Assembly (NCBI GenBank): GCA_017454585.1
Contig: JAFTCU010000154.1
Coordinates: 1-11,961, forward strand
Length of the DNA: 11,961 nucleotides
Reading direction: 5' to 3'
From: Thermoguttaceae bacterium
GTDB lineage: Bacteria > Planctomycetota > Planctomycetia > Pirellulales > Thermoguttaceae
Shown: positions 7,497 to 11,961 of the stretch, one piece after another
Layout of the letters: each line of letters starts with the position of its first letter
Position numbering within the stretch: the stretch's first letter is position 1
Program-made: the position numbers and the translations under genes
Notes under the pieces: model-generated
What the model saw: only the letters and a program-made list of their open reading frames with translations
Database searches by the model: none
What the model was told of the DNA's origin: nothing

Positions 7497-8084
7497 ATGA
7501 CAGTTGCAGCCTGTTTTTGCTGGGTAAAAGATTTTTGCATTCCGAGCCGAACGGACGCGGGACACGCCATTCTGGATGGTGTGCTGCTTCAGCTTCAGGA
7601 CTTTGAATGGGAGCAAAAAGACGTTTTTGCCATTCAGCTTGCATTCGAAGAAGCGCTCGTTAATGCAATCCGTCATGGAAATCAGTCGAATAATCGGCTT
7701 GGAGTTCGTGTTCATCTGGAAATCTCGCCTGAACGTTTCCTCGCGACCGTAGAAGACGAAGGCCCCGGTTTTAACCCGGACAAATTGCCTGATCCAACAC
7801 TGGAAGATTTTCTGGATCGACCGTGTGGCCGTGGTGTAAAGCTGATGCGTGCTTTTATGACGTCGGTTCATTTTAACCCGACGGGGAACGCGGTAACGCT
7901 GGAAAAATTCCGTTCTACGCCCGTTCCGGAAAGATTCCTGGTTCAGGAGGCTCAAGACGTTCAGAAAGTTCAGGAGCCCCAGGAAGTTCAGGAACCTCAG
8001 CAGATTCAGGATACCGCAAAGCCTGTTCAGGCAGAGTGTACGGCGCCTCCCACTGAGTCTCAGTCCGAGATTCAAGTCCATTAA
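7497..8084 (+). CDS. RsbW-like GHKL serine kinase / anti-sigma factor with Gln-rich tail
   Basis: With the start at ATG 7497 this is a 195-residue cytosolic protein. Residues about 10-140 form an RsbW/SpoIIAB-type ATPase fold (HATPase_c_2): N-box EEALVNAIRHGN (51-62), G1 box DEGPGF (87-92) and G2 box GRGVKLM (111-117). Such proteins bind a sigma factor or other partner and phosphorylate a STAS antagonist, which is encoded next. Residues about 141-195 are a low-complexity tail of VQEPQE-type hexads, likely disordered. The N-terminus has three Cys near residues 6, 8 and 14. The start is uncertain: ATG 7485 and TTG 7467 are also in frame. 7497 is favoured by a GGTGG 6 bases upstream and by the usual N-terminal length of the family. 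No sigma factor or PP2C phosphatase gene is in the window, so the target is unknown. Confidence 0.85.
   Translation: MTVAACFCWVKDFCIPSRTDAGHAILDGVLLQLQDFEWEQKDVFAIQLAFEEALVNAIRHGNQSNNRLGVRVHLEISPERFLATVEDEGPGFNPDKLPDPTLEDFLDRPCGRGVKLMRAFMTSVHFNPTGNAVTLEKFRSTPVPERFLVQEAQDVQKVQEPQEVQEPQQIQDTAKPVQAECTAPPTESQSEIQVH
7945..8016 (+). repeat. Imperfect 18-base coding repeats in the Gln-rich tail
   Basis: The tail of the RsbW-like gene repeats a unit reading GTTCAGGAGGCTCAAGAC, GTTCAGGAGCCCCAGGAA and GTTCAGGAACCTCAGCAG, with a 9-base GTTCAGAAA between the first two. The units encode VQEAQD, VQK, VQEPQE, VQEPQQ and then IQD. Third-base differences show the copies are not brand new, but such arrays can change length by slippage without breaking the frame. 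Confidence 0.7.
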
Positions 8085-8145
8085 TTTATAATTCAAAGAA
8101 CAATCGAAAACCTTTCATCTTTACTATAATCAAGGAGAAATCCCA

Positions 8146-8493
8146 ATGACGGACCTTCGGCACATTACGGTCAAGACCCTTGAGGACAATTGTATCGCCA
8201 CACTGCTGGACAACCGAATCGTGGACGATATGAATATCTACGAACTCGGTCAGGAACTTTTCGGGCTGGTTGAGCAAAATGGTTATAAAAAAATCGTGCT
8301 CAATTTCTCGAATGTTGGTTTCCTCTCCAGTGCGGCGCTTGGCAAGCTGATCATGCTTTACAAAAAAGTTGCGGTACGCAATGGCTCCCTGAAGCTGTGC
8401 TGCATTTCTTCTGATATTCGCGAACTGTTCACGATGATGAATCTGGACCGTATTTTCACGATTTGCGCCACAGAAGGCGAAGCGATCGCATGA
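8146..8493 (+). CDS. STAS-domain anti-sigma factor antagonist (RsbV/SpoIIAA-like)
   Basis: This 115-residue protein is a single STAS domain. It starts at ATG 8146 behind AAGGAG (8 bases). The conserved phospho-acceptor loop reads GFLSSAALGKL (58-68); by alignment with the SpoIIAA loop (DSSGLG) the likely phosphoserine is S62. Unphosphorylated STAS proteins of this family bind their GHKL kinase and free its partner. The kinase gene lies 61 bases upstream, in kinase-then-antagonist order, opposite to the Bacillus rsbV-rsbW order. The next gene's ATG overlaps this stop codon (ATGA), so the hydrolase is probably translationally coupled to it. The pairing is firm; what the switch controls is not shown. 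Confidence 0.92.
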   Translation: MTDLRHITVKTLEDNCIATLLDNRIVDDMNIYELGQELFGLVEQNGYKKIVLNFSNVGFLSSAALGKLIMLYKKVAVRNGSLKLCCISSDIRELFTMMNLDRIFTICATEGEAIA

Positions 8494-9380
8494 AAAACAG
8501 TTCCTCGAACGGCTGGCGTGCCCTTTACCCGTTTGAATCGCATTTTTTAGAGTTTGGCCCAAATCTCCGCCTTCACTTTCTGGATGAGGGGCCGAAGGAC
8601 GCGCCGTCGATTCTCATGTTGCATGGGAATCCGACGTGGTCGTTCTATTGGCGGAATCTGGTGAAGGCGCTGCGCGATGATTTTCGTGTCATTGTGCCGG
8701 ACCATATTGGCTGTGGTCTTTCTTCAAAACCTGGCCGGGGTGAGTATTCTTTTACGCTTGACCAACGAATTCGGGACGTGACGGCGTTGATCCAGCATCT
8801 GGATCTGCACGATATTACTCTCCTGGCTCATGATTGGGGCGGAGCGATCGGCATGGGGACCGCCGGCCGAAATCCCGAGCGTTTCGCGCGTTTTGCTCTT
8901 TGTAATACCGGGGCGTTCCGGTTCAATCGGATCCCCGCCCGCATTGCGTCGTGCAGGATCCCGATTTTCGGGCGCGTGGGAATTCAGGGTTTCAATCTTT
9001 TTGCGTGGACCGCGACGTTCATGGCCGTGGAGAAACCGCTTTCGCCGGAGGTGAAGGCGGGGCTTCTCGCGCCGTACGATTCCTGGAAAAACCGGCTGGC
9101 GACGTGCGAGTTCGTGCATGACATCCCCATGGGACCGCGGGATCGCAGCTGGGAAACGCTCTGCGAGGTCGAGAAAAATCTGGCGCTTTTGAAAGACCGG
9201 CCGGTCTGCTTGATGTGGGGGATGAAAGACTGGTGCTTCACGCCTGCTTTTATGAGTAAATTCCAGGAATTTTTCCCGCAGGCGGAAGCGCATCCATTCC
9301 CCGATGCGGGGCATTATGTCGTCGAGGAAAAGTGGGAAGAAATGGTTCCAATTTTGAGGCAGTTTATTACCTCAAAATGA
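8490..9380 (+). CDS. Alpha/beta hydrolase, haloalkane dehalogenase / OleB-like
   Basis: This 296-residue cytosolic enzyme starts at ATG 8490, overlapping the STAS stop by 4 bases. It has the full set of haloalkane-dehalogenase-type residues: HGNPTW (45-50) with N47, nucleophile elbow HDWGG with D115 and W116, catalytic acid D247 in WGMKDW, and H275 in DAGHY. The Asp nucleophile separates it from Ser esterases, and N47/W116 are the halide-stabilising pair of dehalogenase subfamily II. The opening (LYPFESHFL, LHFLDEG) and VPDHIGCGLS also match OleB, the beta-lactone decarboxylase of long-chain olefin synthesis, but no oleA, oleC or oleD is here. Substrate cannot be assigned. Linkage to GHKL and STAS genes suggests a regulatory or stress role. 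A start at 8463 would add RHRRRSDR read out of frame through the STAS gene and is not supported. Confidence 0.88.
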   Translation: MKNSSSNGWRALYPFESHFLEFGPNLRLHFLDEGPKDAPSILMLHGNPTWSFYWRNLVKALRDDFRVIVPDHIGCGLSSKPGRGEYSFTLDQRIRDVTALIQHLDLHDITLLAHDWGGAIGMGTAGRNPERFARFALCNTGAFRFNRIPARIASCRIPIFGRVGIQGFNLFAWTATFMAVEKPLSPEVKAGLLAPYDSWKNRLATCEFVHDIPMGPRDRSWETLCEVEKNLALLKDRPVCLMWGMKDWCFTPAFMSKFQEFFPQAEAHPFPDAGHYVVEEKWEEMVPILRQFITSK

Positions 9381-9381
9381 A

Positions 9382-9933
9382 TTACTCCGCGTTCTTTTTG
9401 AGTTCAGCCTCTACCGCGGCGGCAAGCTCGGCGCCTCGAATGTCTTTGGCGACGATCTCCCCTTTCCGGTTGATCAGGATCGGGAACGGAATGTACTCGA
9501 CGCCGTAGTACTCTGAGAGAACGATTCCCGTGGAGGTTTTGGCCTCCGGATCGAGCATCTGTTTCCACGTGATCCCATTTTCCTGGGTGTACTTCTGAAC
9601 GGCTTCTGCTTCTTTGTCGCACGAAACGCCGATGATTTCCAGCCCGGCATCGTGGTATTGGGCGTACATCGGAATGATCGTCTCCGCGATTTCACGGCGG
9701 CAGGGCGGGCACCAGGTCGCCCAGAAGTCCAAAAGGACCACTTTCCCGGTATAGTCTTCCGGATTACAGGCGGTTCCGTCGATAAACGTTCCGCCGTACT
9801 CCGCCTTTTCAAGGTTTCCTTGCGGAGTTGCCGGAGGATTTACCGGAGAATTCGGTTTTGACGGGCAGCCGACGATAAACGCGCAGCATAAAATGAGGCT
9901 CAGCGCGAACAGAAAATTGAGAGTTTTTTTCAT
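9382..9933 (-). CDS. TlpA/ResA-like thioredoxin-fold lipoprotein
   Basis: This 183-residue protein has a lipoprotein signal peptide with lipobox FIVGC (acylated Cys23), so it is probably membrane-anchored on the outer face of the cytoplasmic membrane or in the outer membrane. A Pro-rich linker (about 24-40) leads to a thioredoxin fold: WATWCPPC with C75 and C78, ISC-like GVSC with an extra Cys105, and the cis-Pro loop at P149 (YIPFP). Family members reduce or shuttle disulfides, often in cytochrome c maturation or redox defence; the partner here is unknown. ATG 9931-9933 is preceded by GGAGGT with a 7-base gap. It starts 17 bases after the mtnA stop, so it is likely cotranscribed with mtnA despite no obvious metabolic link. 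Its stop codon lies one base from that of the convergent hydrolase. Confidence 0.92.
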   Translation of the reverse strand: MKKTLNFLFALSLILCCAFIVGCPSKPNSPVNPPATPQGNLEKAEYGGTFIDGTACNPEDYTGKVVLLDFWATWCPPCRREIAETIIPMYAQYHDAGLEIIGVSCDKEAEAVQKYTQENGITWKQMLDPEAKTSTGIVLSEYYGVEYIPFPILINRKGEIVAKDIRGAELAAAVEAELKKNAE

Positions 9934-9950
9934 GATACAAACCTCCGGGC

Positions 9951-11033
9951 TTAATCTTCAAGTACTTTCCGAATATTTTCTTCTGTTACGGGTGAAATGA
10001 CGCCGTATTCGGTGATGATCCCGGCGATGTATTTGGCCGGGGTGACGTCAAAGGCCGGGTTATAAACGTCCACGCCATCCGGGCCGGTCTGACGGCCGAA
10101 ACCGTGCGTGACCTCACGCGGGTCGCGCTGCTCGATCGGGATCTGGTCGCCGGTCGCGAGCGTCAGGTCGAACGTGCTTTTCGGGGCCGCCACGTAGAAT
10201 GGAATATTGTGTACGTGGGCCAGACACGCGACGGAGTACGTCCCGATTTTGTTTGCCGTATCGCCGTTGGCGGTGATGCGGTCCGCCCCCACGACGACGG
10301 CCTGGATTTTGCCCTCACGCATGACCTGCGCCGCCATATTGTCGCAGATGAGCGTCACGGGGATCTCATGCTGTATGAGTTCCCAAGCGGTCAGGCGCGC
10401 CCCTTGGAGCAGAGGCCGGGTCTCGTCCGCGTAAATGTGGAGTTTTTTCCCGTGCTCGGTCGCCCAGAAAAACGTCGCCAGGGCGGTTCCGTAGTCGGCC
10501 GTCGCAAGTCCCCCGGCGTTACAGTGGGTCAAAACGCCTGCCCCGTCCGGAAGAAGTTCCGCGCCGTATTTCCCGATGGCCCGACAAATCGTCCGGTCTT
10601 CTTCGTGGATCGCGCGAGCCTCCATCAGCAGGCGGTTGGCCACCTCGCGGGGATGAAAAGTCTGCGTGCAAACCATCAACTCTTTGACCTGGTACGCGAT
10701 TTCCTTCATGCGGTCCAGCGCCCAGAAAAGATTGACGGCCGTCGGTCGGCTGCTCGCCAGATACGCCACGACTTCGTCGAACTTGGCGAAGAATTTGGCC
10801 GGGTCCATTTCCTCAAGCACGGGCTGAATCCCGATACAAACGCCGTAAGCGGCCGCGATCCCGATGGCCGGCGCGCCGCGAACGCGCAGGGAGTGAATCG
10901 CCTCCCAGACTTTTTCGACGCAGCCTTTTGAGAATTCAAGCACGATGAACTCGGTCGGGAGAAGGGTTTGGTCAATCATAAAAAGCGAGCCGTCGGCGCC
11001 GCCTTCCCAGTGAATCGTTTCAGGTTTGCTCAT
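9951..11033 (-). CDS. mtnA: S-methyl-5-thioribose-1-phosphate isomerase
   Basis: This 360-residue enzyme isomerises methylthioribose-1-phosphate to methylthioribulose-1-phosphate in methionine salvage; homologues can also act on 5-deoxyribose-1-phosphate. Length is typical of the family. Signature stretches are RVRGAPAIG (50-58), LTHCNAGGLAT (168-178) with the catalytic Cys171, YADETRPLLQGARLTAWEL (201-219), DNMAA (231-235) and VVGADRI with catalytic Asp251 followed by NGDTANKIGT. These separate it from the related eIF2B-alpha and ribose-1,5-bisphosphate isomerases. The ATG overlaps the end of the upstream deaminase-like gene by 14 bases and has no clear ribosome site, consistent with translational coupling. 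No mtnK, mtnP, mtnB, mtnC or mtnD is present, so the rest of the pathway must lie elsewhere or differ. Confidence 0.95.
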   Translation of the reverse strand: MSKPETIHWEGGADGSLFMIDQTLLPTEFIVLEFSKGCVEKVWEAIHSLRVRGAPAIGIAAAYGVCIGIQPVLEEMDPAKFFAKFDEVVAYLASSRPTAVNLFWALDRMKEIAYQVKELMVCTQTFHPREVANRLLMEARAIHEEDRTICRAIGKYGAELLPDGAGVLTHCNAGGLATADYGTALATFFWATEHGKKLHIYADETRPLLQGARLTAWELIQHEIPVTLICDNMAAQVMREGKIQAVVVGADRITANGDTANKIGTYSVACLAHVHNIPFYVAAPKSTFDLTLATGDQIPIEQRDPREVTHGFGRQTGPDGVDVYNPAFDVTPAKYIAGIITEYGVISPVTEENIRKVLED

Positions 11034-11934
11034 TTTGGGGTGATGAATTATTAAGGGAGAATTGATTCATTTCGTCCGCCGCGCTTGCTCCGAAAAGCAT
11101 ATAGTCGTCGGAAGAAAACAAAAATTGGACGCCGGCCTCGCGCAGCCGCTCAACGGGGGTGGGCCGCTGGTCCCAGTCGAAGGCGTGAAGGATCCGGTTC
11201 GATGTAGGCGAAACGTTTAAAATCGTACCGCGGTCTGCAAGAAAACGCAGGACCTCGGGACTCTCCACGGCGTGGATCCCGTGCTGGACCTCCGCCAGAT
11301 CAAGGACCTCGACCGTATGCCGGATGGTTTCCGCGGAGCCGAACTCGCCCACGTGCGCTTTGAGTTTCAGACCGGCATTTTGGGCGGTCCGAAAGAGGCT
11401 CCGGAACGTTTCGGGCGGCTGGGCGTCTTCCACATCGTAAAGGTCGATCCCCCCGAAATACGGGGCCAGATCCGGCCGGCGGTCCCTCACGCGAAGTACG
11501 TCGCCGAGCCACTTTTCCAGATCCTCCGCGGGTTTGGTTCGGGGAAAACCCAAGTCGAGCCGAAAATCCAGCGTGGGCGTGAATTCCTGATGTGTCCGTG
11601 CGATTCTTTCAACACAATCTTCGGGCGTGAGGTGGTAAATCCAGGGAAAATCCGCGCCAAAACTCGCCTCAAAACGGGTCACGCCGCTTTTTTGCGCCTG
11701 CTCCAGTGCGGATCGGACCGAAACCTCGAGGTAATTCGGGCACTGGCATAGTGGAACGAGAAACTGCCGGACCCACCGATTCAGCCGAGCGATCGCCTGC
11801 GTGGAGGTTTCCGTTTCACCCTCCTGAAGCGCCGGAAGGTCAAACGTCCGAAAATTCGGGAGCGAGACGCCAAATTCCCATTCCAGATCGGCTATGGCGG
11901 CGCTTAAAAGGAGATGAGCGTGACGGTCCTGCAT
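11020..11934 (-). CDS. Adenosine-deaminase-like metal-dependent amidohydrolase
   Basis: This 304-residue TIM-barrel protein keeps the adenosine/AMP deaminase metal and catalytic residues: HAH (H5, H7), KAHVGE (H194, E197), QHG (H218), SPTSN (242-246) and FSSDD (D276, D277). Deamination of an adenine nucleoside is therefore likely. It differs from classical Add: HVGEFG in place of HAGE, and DDYMLFG in place of DDP, as in the divergent deaminase-like subgroup. The start is fixed because an in-frame stop (11956-11958) lies 21 bases upstream of ATG 11934 and no other start codon lies between, so the metal motif really begins at residue 5. Coupling to mtnA (14-base overlap) points to 5'-methylthioadenosine or 5'-deoxyadenosine as substrate, but that is inference. 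Only a weak AGGA precedes the start. Confidence 0.88.
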   Translation of the reverse strand: MQDRHAHLLLSAAIADLEWEFGVSLPNFRTFDLPALQEGETETSTQAIARLNRWVRQFLVPLCQCPNYLEVSVRSALEQAQKSGVTRFEASFGADFPWIYHLTPEDCVERIARTHQEFTPTLDFRLDLGFPRTKPAEDLEKWLGDVLRVRDRRPDLAPYFGGIDLYDVEDAQPPETFRSLFRTAQNAGLKLKAHVGEFGSAETIRHTVEVLDLAEVQHGIHAVESPEVLRFLADRGTILNVSPTSNRILHAFDWDQRPTPVERLREAGVQFLFSSDDYMLFGASAADEMNQFSLNNSSPQNEQT

Positions 11935-11961
11935 CGGTTTTTTATCCTGGATTTTTTAAAA

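Noticed and set aside
8125..8130. Perfect TATAAT upstream of the STAS gene
   Set aside because: No -35-like hexamer lies 16-18 bases upstream, and a start 6-7 bases downstream would fall inside the ribosome site; the genes look cotranscribed.
10104..10931. Open frame of 275 codons opposite mtnA
   Set aside because: MtnA is unmistakable on the minus strand; the plus-strand product is Arg-rich and has no family features.

Overview
The window reads as a bacterial chromosome segment of about 50-55% GC, most probably from the Planctomycetota (PVC superphylum). The main clues are a secreted beta-repeat protein ending in a PEP-CTERM sorting signal, an adenylyl-sulfate kinase with a long insert I associate with planctomycete homologues, and an RsbW/STAS-type regulatory pair with planctomycete-like sequences. 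Phylum is inference; no rRNA or marker gene is present.

Layout. (1) 1-4097, plus strand: a type III restriction-modification system, with the 3' 552 codons of mod (beta-class DNA methyltransferase, start outside the window) and a complete res (helicase plus PD-(D/E)XK nuclease). The target-recognition part of mod is a clearly AT-rich insert in an otherwise GC-balanced gene. (2) 4263-4922: a stand-alone APS kinase (cysC). (3) 5061-7244: a 727-residue exported protein with an internal duplication and a PEP-CTERM tail, with its own sigma70-like promoter and a strong intrinsic terminator. (4) 7497-9380: a small operon with an RsbW-like GHKL kinase/anti-sigma factor carrying a Gln-rich tail, a STAS anti-anti-sigma factor, and an alpha/beta hydrolase of the haloalkane dehalogenase/OleB type whose ATG overlaps the STAS stop (ATGA). 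(5) 11934-9382, minus strand: an adenosine-deaminase-like amidohydrolase, mtnA (methylthioribose-1-phosphate isomerase) and a TlpA-like thioredoxin lipoprotein, tightly packed and convergent on the hydrolase with one base between the stop codons.

How they work together. Mod and Res form one defence enzyme. The GHKL and STAS proteins make the core of a partner switch; the coupled hydrolase recalls the Bacillus RsbQ-RsbP arrangement, which is a hypothesis. The deaminase and MtnA plausibly act in salvage of methylthioadenosine or 5'-deoxyadenosine. The intergenic gaps carry short heptanucleotide tandem repeats, one set forming a 14-bp hairpin. I see no tRNA, rRNA, CRISPR array, insertion sequence or integrase. 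No gene-free stretch exceeds 300 bases; the longest, 7245-7496, holds a terminator, a degenerate repeat and the leader of the partner-switch operon.
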